Origin: CAWUEX02 sp038148375
GTDB lineage: Bacteria; Pseudomonadota; Alphaproteobacteria; Rhodospirillales; Rhodospirillaceae
Direction: 5' to 3'
Length of the DNA stretch: 64,000 nt
Assembly (NCBI GenBank): GCA_038148375.1
Contig: JAYQVH010000004.1
Location: forward strand, 158,164 to 222,163
The translations under genes were made by a program, and so were the position numbers. Shown here one piece after another: positions 18,295 through 25,275 of this stretch (within the stretch, counting starts at the first letter, position 1; every line of letters starts with the position of its first letter). Under the pieces are notes generated by a model. The model made no database searches. It saw nothing but the letters and a program-made list of their open reading frames with translations, and was not told where the DNA came from.

Positions 18295-18942
18295 ATGCGC
18301 GGGTTAATAGTCCTTTTGGGTGCCGTCGTTCTGGCGCACATTGCGCCGGCTCAGGCCGTCGATCCGGATCTGCAGGCCGACGCCAATGCGCGGACCCAAC
18401 GCTATGCCCTGGACCTCCAAAACGATCCCGGCACACCGCATCTCGGTAACGCCGTCGGCGATATCGTCGTCGTCGAGTTCTTCGATTACCAATGCCCGTT
18501 CTGTAAAGCCGCCGAGCCCCGCCTGAAGGACCTTGTGCGCGCGGACGGCAACATCAAGCTGGTGGTCAAGGACTTCCCGATTCTCGGGCCGGTCTCCGTG
18601 GTCGCGGCAAAGGCGGCGCTGGCCGCTGAGCGTCAGGGCAAACACGCTGACTTCCACAACGCGCTGATGGCGCGCAAAGGCCAGCTGACGGAAGAGCGCA
18701 TCTATACGGTCGCAGAGTCCGTTGGGCTCGATGTCGATCAGCTCAAGGCAGATATGATCTCGCCTGAGGTCGCCGATCAGTTGATCGAGAACTTCAACCT
18801 GGCCCGCAAACTCAGAATTTCCGTCGTGCCCGGCTATATCGTCGGCGGCACGGTGCTGTCGGGCTTGTCGTCGGAGACATCGACCGCGGCAATTGACTTC
18901 GGGGTCGAGGTCGCAAACGAGCGGGCACGCGCGTCTAACTGA
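18295..18942 (+). CDS. DsbA-family thiol:disulfide oxidoreductase
   Basis: 215 residues from ATG 18295, with GGAGGGTGA upstream. A signal peptide ends AQAV. The thioredoxin-fold core has the active site C67-P-F-C70 in 'FFDYQCPFCKAAEP', and the cis-proline loop is 'SVVPGYIVGG'. It is of the DsbA/Com1/BdbD type, acting on periplasmic protein disulfides. No DsbB is nearby. It stands 115 bases after the DUF885 gene and converges with the alpha/beta hydrolase gene with only 5 bases between stop codons. Confidence 0.93.
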   Translation: MRGLIVLLGAVVLAHIAPAQAVDPDLQADANARTQRYALDLQNDPGTPHLGNAVGDIVVVEFFDYQCPFCKAAEPRLKDLVRADGNIKLVVKDFPILGPVSVVAAKAALAAERQGKHADFHNALMARKGQLTEERIYTVAESVGLDVDQLKADMISPEVADQLIENFNLARKLRISVVPGYIVGGTVLSGLSSETSTAAIDFGVEVANERARASN

Positions 18943-18947
18943 CTTAG

Positions 18948-19949
18948 TTAGGCGTTCAGGAACTTCTCGATCGCGTCGACCTTATCCTGCGTGCCGGCGG
19001 TCATCGGCAGCACCAGATGTTCGGCGTCGGGCAATAAGTTCGCCGCTTCTTCCACCGAGACATAGAGCGGATCGGCGCGGTGCGCCATGCAGAAGGATGG
19101 TACGGTGCACAGCGGCAGACGGTCCCGCGTTTTATGGCGGAACACGGCGTTGTAGCCCTTGTAGTAGTGATCCAGCGCCTTCATCACTTCCATGACCCCA
19201 TTGTGCAGCACTTCCGGCGGCCAGGGTTCCTTGCCGAGGTAATGTTCGGCGTCGCGCCGGTAATGCGGGAAATACACGCCCATGTCCTTCATGAAGTTCC
19301 ACGCCCAGATGAAGTGCTCGCCGTTTTCCTGCGGCTTCACTTTCGGCGCGTAGTTGGCCAGCATGTCGGCCGCCAGGTCCTCGTCGAACAGCGCAACCCC
19401 GTCGAACACCAGCTTGCGCACCCGGTCCGGATGGGCGATGGCGATTTCCAGGCCGATGTTGGCACCGGTGTGGCTGCCGTATACATCCACCTTGTCCAGC
19501 CCAAGCTGGTCCCAGATGCGGATGACGCTGTCGGCGTAATAGGTCAACTCGGGTTCTTCCGGTTCGGGCGGTACGGATTCTCCGAAGCCGAGTGTGTCGG
19601 CGGCGATGACGCGGCGGGACTGTCCCAACAGTCCAACCATTCCACTGAGACCCTTCGAGGAGCCCGGCCCGGCATGCATCATGTACAGGGGCAGGGGGCC
19701 GCCGTCTGTGTACTCGCCGGCATGGCGATAGTGCACCAAGCCTTCTTTGATGCGTACGAACGCACGGTCGACGTCCATGGTGACTCCGCCCTCGGGCATT
19801 GCTTGTGCGTCTTTCGCCATTTTGATTTCTCCGGATTGCGCCTGTGCAGTGGTGGGTGTGATGGTGGATTGACCCAGCGCGGCCGAGGCGGCGGTTGCCC
19901 CAATGAGGGTGCGGCGGCTCAGCGCGGTGCGTGGGGTGTTTTCGGTCAT
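18948..19949 (-). CDS. Alpha/beta-fold hydrolase-like protein, Tat leader, non-canonical nucleophile
   Basis: 333 residues from ATG 19949. The frame extends further upstream across a terminator, so the longer start is rejected. A Tat leader (ALSRRTLIGATAASAALG) is followed by 'MHAGPGSSKG' (oxyanion-type HGGPG variant), 'DTLGFGES' and the nucleophile elbow 'VDVYGSHTGANIG'. In the G-x-Nu-x-G frame the nucleophile position is H160, not serine. The C-terminal segment 'LPMTAGTQDKVDAIEKFL' has no evident catalytic histidine. The fold assignment is strong but hydrolase activity is doubtful. It may be a binding protein or use other chemistry. Confidence 0.88.
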   Translation of the reverse strand: MTENTPRTALSRRTLIGATAASAALGQSTITPTTAQAQSGEIKMAKDAQAMPEGGVTMDVDRAFVRIKEGLVHYRHAGEYTDGGPLPLYMMHAGPGSSKGLSGMVGLLGQSRRVIAADTLGFGESVPPEPEEPELTYYADSVIRIWDQLGLDKVDVYGSHTGANIGLEIAIAHPDRVRKLVFDGVALFDEDLAADMLANYAPKVKPQENGEHFIWAWNFMKDMGVYFPHYRRDAEHYLGKEPWPPEVLHNGVMEVMKALDHYYKGYNAVFRHKTRDRLPLCTVPSFCMAHRADPLYVSVEEAANLLPDAEHLVLPMTAGTQDKVDAIEKFLNA

Positions 19950-19996
19950 GAGTTCGCATCCTGCCGTGTCGGCGCCGCCGCTGCATGCCAAAAAAA

Positions 19997-20019
19997 ACGG
20001 GCGATCCAGGATCGCCCGT
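19997..20019 (-). terminator. Rho-independent terminator after PepSY-like gene
   Basis: A perfect inverted repeat (19997-20007 with 20009-20019) is followed on the minus strand by a run of seven T. It lies 65 bases after the stop codon of the PepSY-like gene at 20084, which is read on the minus strand. Confidence 0.85.
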
Positions 20020-20083
20020 GCAGTGAACATGAAAGGGGACTTAGGGGAGAGGTTTTATTGGTTCAGGGCTGAGAGGGCTCCGT

Positions 20084-20791
20084 TTACTCGGCGAAGCCGC
20101 GGCGTGTGCGCCCGGAACTGCGGTCGATCTCGCGGCGGACCACCAGGGAGTCTTCCAGGGTGACGATTTCCACCACGATGGTGTCGTCGTCGACGGCTTC
20201 GACGCTGCCGACCTTAAGACGGTCATTGCCGGACAGGATCAGGCGGGATTCGGCCAGGGTACGCGCCTGTTCGACGGTCAGTTCGAGGTCGCGGTTGTTC
20301 GGACCCATGGCCATTGCCAAGGCATTGAAGCCCCGGCCGCCACGACGCTCGCGGCCGAATTCGCGTCCGCCCTCATGGCCCCCCATTTTGCCGCGCATCA
20401 TGCGCTTGGCGACACGGCGGTCCATTTCTGCCGGGCGGCCGGTGCGGGTCGAGATTTCGACCGTCTGCACCAGAGAGTCATCCTTCGTGACAATGTCGAC
20501 CAAGACCGAGTTGTTCTCCGTCGCCGTCGTTTTGCCGACTTTTAGGTTGGTGTTGCCCATGGAGGCGATGCGGCCTCCAACAATGTCGCGCACTTGATCG
20601 ACGCTCAGGTGCTTGTCGATTTCGCTCAAGCGTTCTTCCATTCGGTCGTGCATGCGGTGTTCGAACATGGCGCGCCGGTTGTCATCGGCGTCGGCGGCGA
20701 AGGTCGGGGTAAGGGTCGCCCAGCACACCAGCAGCACAATCGCGGTCAGACCTGTCTTAACGGTGTTTTCGATGATGAAGCTCTTATTCAT
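20084..20791 (-). CDS. Periplasmic protein with two PepSY-like repeats
   Basis: 235 residues with a signal peptide (hydrophobic TAIVLLVCWATL, then TFAADAD). The mature part contains two homologous units. The first, 'LSVDQVRDIVGGRI...LKVGKTTATENNSVLVDIVTKDDSLV', covers residues ~60-115. The second, 'LTVEQARTLAESRL...LKVGSVEAVDDDTIVVEIVTLEDSLV', covers ~170-220. A basic, Gly/Arg-rich linker with several Met and His residues (MMRGKMGGHEGGREFGRERRGG) separates them. The repeats resemble PepSY/PepSY-like periplasmic domains, which commonly accompany OmpR/EnvZ-type systems. The gene is divergent from such a system and ends at a good terminator. Confidence 0.75.
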   Translation of the reverse strand: MNKSFIIENTVKTGLTAIVLLVCWATLTPTFAADADDNRRAMFEHRMHDRMEERLSEIDKHLSVDQVRDIVGGRIASMGNTNLKVGKTTATENNSVLVDIVTKDDSLVQTVEISTRTGRPAEMDRRVAKRMMRGKMGGHEGGREFGRERRGGRGFNALAMAMGPNNRDLELTVEQARTLAESRLILSGNDRLKVGSVEAVDDDTIVVEIVTLEDSLVVRREIDRSSGRTRRGFAE

Positions 20792-20864
20792 GGCGATGGT
20801 TCCTCGTTAACTTACGGAAGTGGGAAATCCGTCCTCGTATTGATCCCCTGTGGGGTGCCACCGC

Positions 20865-20906
20865 CCGGACCCGGTCTTCAAAGGGGGAAAGGGGCTCCGG
20901 GTCCGG
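20865..20906. repeat. Inverted repeat between peptide and PepSY-like genes
   Basis: A perfect 10-base inverted repeat (20865-20874 with 20897-20906) encloses a 22-base loop. It has no T-tract, so it is not a classical terminator. In the minus-strand transcript it lies between the 33-aa peptide and the PepSY-like gene and might act as an mRNA-processing or attenuation structure. Confidence 0.55.
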
Positions 20907-20923
20907 CAGGGCGATAGCCGCCA

Positions 20924-21025
20924 TTAAAAGGGGCAAGCGGCGGCTACGGTGGAAGCAATCGTGGTCCAGGCAGTGAGCAGAACCACAGTGGTGATCGCGG
21001 TGTTCAAAGCGGTGTCCATTTTCAT
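20924..21025 (-). CDS. 33-aa small peptide, paralogous to the leader of the PepSY-like protein
   Basis: A short open frame from ATG 21025 to TAA 20924, preceded by ACGAGGAC, a good ribosome-binding site. It encodes a charged N-terminus (MKMD) followed by a hydrophobic stretch 'NTAITTVVLLTAWTTIASTVAA' and the ending ACPF. The hydrophobic part aligns with the signal sequence of the next gene downstream (TGLTAIVLLVCWATLTPTFAA), sharing VLL, W-x-T and T-x-AA positions. It is therefore likely real and related by duplication. It could be a secreted or membrane micropeptide. It is the first gene on this strand, facing the two-component system. Confidence 0.55.
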   Translation of the reverse strand: MKMDTALNTAITTVVLLTAWTTIASTVAAACPF

Positions 21026-21252
21026 GTCCTCGTTTCGTTTGTTGTGAACTGGCGGTGTCGGGTGTTTGTTATTTCCGCTTCGTTCGATGAGGCCATTAAG
21101 CCAGTCCTCTGTAACGGCCCGATGTCGTGAACACGGGAAAAGTGTAACCGGCTGTAACCAGACGGCCCGCTGTTACAGTTTGTTGCGGAAAATGGGAGTT
21201 TTCTGCGGGCTGGAGTGTTGCGCGCCGACCGGGGCCCTATAATATCCAGGCC

Positions 21253-21990
21253 ATGACGAGTGCTTCCGATTTCTCCAAACCGCACATCCTCATCGTCGAC
21301 GACGATGCGGAAATTCGTGACCTGCTTTCGCGCTTCCTCAGCAAGTACGAATACAGGGTGACCACGGCCCGCGATGGGCGTGAGATGAAAAAGGCTTTGG
21401 AGGACTGGCAGATCGACCTCATCGTTCTCGATCTTATGATGCCGGGCGAGGACGGCCTCAGCTTGTGCCGCAAAGTCCGCTCCGAATCCAACATGCCGGT
21501 TATCATGCTCACCGCCATGGGCGAGGACGTCGATCGTATCATCGGTCTGGAAGTCGGCGCCGACGACTATATGGCCAAGCCCTTCAATCCGCGCGAACTG
21601 GCCGCCCGCATCAAAGCCGTGCTGCGCCGGTTCGAGACTGGCGGGGCAGGAGCCTCGACCGATGGTGAGAAAAAGGGCCGCTTCGCCTTCGCCGAGTTCG
21701 AGCTCGATCCGGCGACCCGCTCGCTGCACCGGGGCGATGAGGAAATCGATCTTACCGCCGGCGAGTACGATCTTCTGGTCGCCTTCGTCGAACACCCGCA
21801 GCGCGTTCTAAACCGGGATCAACTGCTCGATATGGCCAAGGGCCGCGCGGCGATCCCGTTCGACCGCTCGATCGATGTTCAGGTCGGCCGTCTGCGTAAG
21901 AAGATCGAGCCGGATCACAAAGAGCCGACATTGATCAAAACCGTGCGCGGCGGCGGCTATATGCTGACCGCGGATGTGACGCGGGTCTGA
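21253..21990 (+). CDS. OmpR-family response regulator
   Basis: 245 residues: an N-terminal receiver domain with acidic pocket 'IVDDD', phosphoacceptor D60 in 'LIVLDLMMPG' and K109 in 'MAKPF', then a C-terminal winged-helix DNA-binding domain ending 'VRGGGYML'. It is the transcriptional output of a two-component system. The partner kinase gene starts 3 bases after the stop codon. The divergent neighbours are a PepSY-like periplasmic protein and a micropeptide, which are plausible targets or modulators. Confidence 0.96.
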   Translation: MTSASDFSKPHILIVDDDAEIRDLLSRFLSKYEYRVTTARDGREMKKALEDWQIDLIVLDLMMPGEDGLSLCRKVRSESNMPVIMLTAMGEDVDRIIGLEVGADDYMAKPFNPRELAARIKAVLRRFETGGAGASTDGEKKGRFAFAEFELDPATRSLHRGDEEIDLTAGEYDLLVAFVEHPQRVLNRDQLLDMAKGRAAIPFDRSIDVQVGRLRKKIEPDHKEPTLIKTVRGGGYMLTADVTRV

Positions 21991-21993
21991 GCG

Positions 21994-23499
21994 ATGAACC
22001 TGCGCCGATTCATGCCCGACAGCCTCGGCGGCTGGGTGTTCACGGTGGTGGTGGCCGCCGTGATTCTGATCTACAGCCTGTCGTTGCTGAGCTATCTGAT
22101 CTTCCGCGACGAAGCCGCCGCCGCGGCGGCGGCCAGCCAGGCCGCCGATCAGCTGATCGTCTACAAGCGGGTGATTGAGCAGGCCGAAGAACGCGAGCGG
22201 CTGAGCCTGATCCGAGGTTTGAGTTCACCCGGCATACGCATGGTGGTGACCAGCCGTCCGCTGGTGCGCGAATCCGACGACGTGTTTACATCCCGCATCG
22301 TCTATCGCCGCCTGGCGCGTGAGTTTCCCACCGGGACGGACATTCGCATCGACTCGCGGATTGCCGATCCGGAGGGTGACGAGCGCTTCCCGACCCAAGA
22401 GGAAATCCGCCGCCATCATCGCGGCCTGCGCGGCGGTGAACCACCCCCGCAGCCAGAGGACGCTTTAGCGGGAGAACCGCCGCCGCGTCCGCCTGCGAGC
22501 ATTGCCGCGGAGCGGCGTGCCCGGACTCTCGATCAGACCCTGCGCGATATACGCGGCTTCCAACCGTTCGTACGCGCGTCCGTTAAGGTCGACGAAAATA
22601 TGTGGTTCAACGCTCGCGTCGATTTGAACATCAATGAAACCAGCGAGCGCACCCGGCCGTTCATCTTCACCACGGTGCTGACACTCCTCATTGCGGTGTC
22701 GGCCGTCTACGCGGTGCGCCGCGCCACCCGGCCGGTGTCCCTGTTCGCCACCGCAGCCGAACGCCTGGGGATCGAATTCAACGCCGCGCCGTTGCCCGAG
22801 TCCGGCACCGGCGAAGTGCGCCGCGCTGCGCGCGCCTTCAACACCATGCAAAGCCGCCTGAAGCGCTTTGTTCAGGACCGCACCCAAATGCTGGCCGCGA
22901 TCTCCCACGATCTGCGCACGCCAATTACCCGCATGCGCCTGCGAGCGGAGTTTGTCGATGATGACGAACAGCGCTCCAAAATGCTCAACGATCTCGATGA
23001 AATGGAAGCGATGATCAAGGCGACCATGGCGTTCGCCCGTGACGATACCGCCAACGAGCCGGCGGTAAAGATCGATATTGCAGCTGGGTTGGCTGCCCTG
23101 GCGGTGGACGAAAAAGCCATCGGTCACGAGGTCGCTTACATGGGGCCGAAATCGTTGAAACTGATCGGCCGGCCGCTCGGCTTCAAGCGCGCGCTGACCA
23201 ATTTGGTCGAGAATGCGGTCAAGTACGGCGGCTCTGCTGAAGTCACGCTATCGCGCAGTGGTGACTACGCGGAAATCGTGATCGATGACAAGGGTCCGGG
23301 TATTCCTGATGGGGAGAAGGAACAGGTGTTCACGCCGTTCTATCGCCTGGAGAGTTCCCGCTCGCGCGACACCGGCGGCACCGGGCTTGGCATGACCATC
23401 GCCCGCAATGCCATCCGCTCCATGGGCGGCGATGTGGTGCTGCTCGATCGCCCCGGCGGCGGGTTACGGGTAAAGGTAACCCTGCCGGTGCAGGGCTAG
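21994..23499 (+). CDS. EnvZ-type sensor histidine kinase
   Basis: 501 residues. A transmembrane helix near residues 12-32 leads to a periplasmic domain of ~190 residues with a proline-rich stretch (GEPPPQPEDALAGEPPPRPP), then a second helix 'FTTVLTLLIAVSAVYAV' and a HAMP linker. The HisKA box has H305 in 'AAISHDLRTPITRMR', and the ATPase domain has N-box 'NLVENAVKYGG', 'DKGPGIP' and 'GGTGLGM'. The layout matches EnvZ-like inner-membrane kinases. The stimulus is unknown. It is translationally coupled to the regulator upstream. Confidence 0.96.
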   Translation: MNLRRFMPDSLGGWVFTVVVAAVILIYSLSLLSYLIFRDEAAAAAAASQAADQLIVYKRVIEQAEERERLSLIRGLSSPGIRMVVTSRPLVRESDDVFTSRIVYRRLAREFPTGTDIRIDSRIADPEGDERFPTQEEIRRHHRGLRGGEPPPQPEDALAGEPPPRPPASIAAERRARTLDQTLRDIRGFQPFVRASVKVDENMWFNARVDLNINETSERTRPFIFTTVLTLLIAVSAVYAVRRATRPVSLFATAAERLGIEFNAAPLPESGTGEVRRAARAFNTMQSRLKRFVQDRTQMLAAISHDLRTPITRMRLRAEFVDDDEQRSKMLNDLDEMEAMIKATMAFARDDTANEPAVKIDIAAGLAALAVDEKAIGHEVAYMGPKSLKLIGRPLGFKRALTNLVENAVKYGGSAEVTLSRSGDYAEIVIDDKGPGIPDGEKEQVFTPFYRLESSRSRDTGGTGLGMTIARNAIRSMGGDVVLLDRPGGGLRVKVTLPVQG

Positions 23500-23515
23500 A
23501 GCTAAAGATTGGGGT

Positions 23516-24589
23516 TTAGCTCCCGCTGTCTTCGGCAATGCCTTCGTGCAGCGGGCGGGGGAACAGGCCCTCCGCGGTCATCTTTTCCATCACCTCGGCA
23601 TAGAGCCCGCGCAGTTGCGATTGATCCTCCATGCCGGACCTGAACCGGTTCGGCGGCGTGATGGTCTTCTTGTATTCGGTGTAGAGCTCGGTGCGCAGCT
23701 GGGCGATGACATTAAAGCTGTTGGCCGAATGGCGATGCGCGCGCAGCTGTTCGATGTCGATGAGGGCGCGGCATTTCATACTTTCGCCGGACGGAACTGT
23801 CTCGTTGATGATGTTGCCGTAGTAATCGATGATCTTGGTGCCGCCGGCGTTGGTGGATTCCAGGAATCCGCGCCGGCTGACCCAGCCGCCGGTGTTGGTG
23901 GAAATCAGATAGCAGTTGTTCTCCAGCGCGCGGGCCTACTTGCACGCACTCCATCCCGGAAAGTCCGGTGAGTCCGAGGTCGGGTTGAGCAAAATCTCGG
24001 CGCCCTTCATCGCCAACATGCGCGCCACTTCCGGCTTGGTGATTTCCATGCAGGGGAACATGCCGATGCGGCCGATGTTAGTGTCGGCCACCGGCCACAG
24101 CGCATCCCAGCCTTCAACCTCTACGTACTCGTCCAGGAAATCGTGCGGCGACGGCGTGCTCAAAGAATGCAGCCGCCGGTACTTCAAAATCACTTCGCCC
24201 TTGGGGTCGATCAGGAAGGAGCAGTTGAAATAGCGCTTCTCCCACTTCGGATCGTATTCGTACGCATTGGCGCCGATATATACGCCGAATTCCCGCGCGG
24301 CCTGAAACAGCGGCTCCAGTTCCGGCCCGGGGATCTCGATGCAGCCGACGTCCAGCCAGTCGATGGACTTGCGCCCGCGCCACGCTGCCGGGGCGAGGGT
24401 GAGGAACATCTCGGGGAAGGTCACCAGCTTGACCGCGCCCAGGCCGTTGCCGAGCCCCTTCTTCATCAGGTCCAGGGCCGCGTCCATGTTTTCTTTCATG
24501 ATCGCGCGGCCTTCTTCCGGTCCGGATACGTCGGCCCGGATCGGATTGACGATGGTCTGGCAGGCGAGGGCGTAATAGCGGGGGATCAT
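23516..24589 (-). pseudogene. Nitrilase-superfamily carbon-nitrogen hydrolase interrupted by an in-frame amber codon
   Basis: From ATG 24589 the frame encodes 217 residues of a nitrilase-fold hydrolase with all three catalytic residues: E60 ('TFPEM'), K136 ('ILKYRR') and C180 ('FPCME'). A TAG at 23938-23936 interrupts it. The same frame then continues without another stop for 139 residues ('ARALENNCYLIS...') to 23516, and that sequence is clearly the missing C-terminal half. There is no frameshift. One base change (for example from CAG or TGG) would explain it. It is a probable recent pseudogene. A sequencing error or readthrough are alternatives. AGGAG precedes the ATG. Confidence 0.85.
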
Positions 24590-24598
24590 GTGTGGCTC

Positions 24599-24745
24599 CT
24601 AAACATAACTGTCTTTATCCATCGCCGTGCCCGGCGGCGTCAGGGTGCCGTCGTCGAGCAGGCGTTTGATGATCTCGCGTCCGACCTTGATGTTGCCGAG
24701 GTCGCCCGGCGGCCCCGTAATCTCTTCCTTGCGCTCGCTGTACTG
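24599..24745 (-). pseudogene. 3' remnant of a gene upstream of the nitrilase gene
   Basis: The minus-strand frame ending at 24599 gives about 48 plausible residues (QYSERKEEITGPPGD...DKDSYV) ending 9 bases before the nitrilase ATG, as expected for an operon neighbour. Upstream of about 24745 the frame only mirrors the plus-strand SnoaL-like gene. The 5' part therefore appears to have been replaced or deleted. The family is not recognised. Confidence 0.5.
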
Positions 24746-24748
24746 GTG

Positions 24749-25213
24749 ATGTGCGCTCTGTCTTCGGCCGTTCAGGCCGATCATCACGCGGCTTCCGCGT
24801 CCGACGGCACGCCCGCGAGCCCTAAAGACTTTGCGGTCATGTACGGTGAAGCGTCGGCCTCGTTTTCCGCGGAAGCGGTCGCCAGTTTCTACGGCGAAAC
24901 CGTTGTCAGCATCGCCCACACGGGAACCATGCGGACAATGGCTGGCAAGCCGCAACAAGTCGCGGAACTCGCAGGGTTCTATACCGCGCTAGGGGAACGC
25001 GGGATTACGTCACTGAATCTGGCCGATTACACCGTCATCGAGCTGTCGAACGAATTTGCGCTGTCCCGTATGCGCTGGGAACTTGCGGACTCATCCGGTG
25101 CCGTCCGCAACACGGTCATGTCGACCTATGTCATCCGCCGTGAAGCGCCGGGCTGGCGCGTGGTCTCAATTCTTGAGATGGGCAGACCGACACCGCCCGC
25201 GCGACTCGAGTGA
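24749..25213 (+). CDS. SnoaL/NTF2-like (DUF4440-type) exported protein, possibly 5'-truncated
   Basis: About 154 residues from ATG 24749 (GTG 24746 also possible). A short leader 'MCALSSAVQA' lacks the basic residues normally present, and no convincing ribosome-binding site is visible. The true start may therefore be lost at the junction with the neighbouring remnant. The body has the cystatin-like layout of SnoaL/DUF4440 proteins: 'FAVMYGEASASFSAEAVASFYGETVVSI' landmark, 'MRTMAGKPQQV', and a final 'VIRREAPGWRVVSILEMG'. It could be a small binding or isomerase-like protein. The function is unknown. Confidence 0.65.
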   Translation: MCALSSAVQADHHAASASDGTPASPKDFAVMYGEASASFSAEAVASFYGETVVSIAHTGTMRTMAGKPQQVAELAGFYTALGERGITSLNLADYTVIELSNEFALSRMRWELADSSGAVRNTVMSTYVIRREAPGWRVVSILEMGRPTPPARLE

Positions 25214-25275
25214 CGGTGGTGGCGTAGCACGCATATCGCGTCTAAGCTTTCGGCGACCAAGAGGGAGGGCGCACC

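Noticed and set aside
19950..20030. Longer start of the alpha/beta-fold protein
   Set aside because: It would run through the terminator hairpin of the upstream gene and move the Tat motif inward. ATG 19949 gives a normal leader.
24143..24748. N-terminal part of a 356-aa plus-strand frame
   Set aside because: It mirrors the nitrilase pseudogene. Only the part after about 24749 looks like protein (SnoaL-like).
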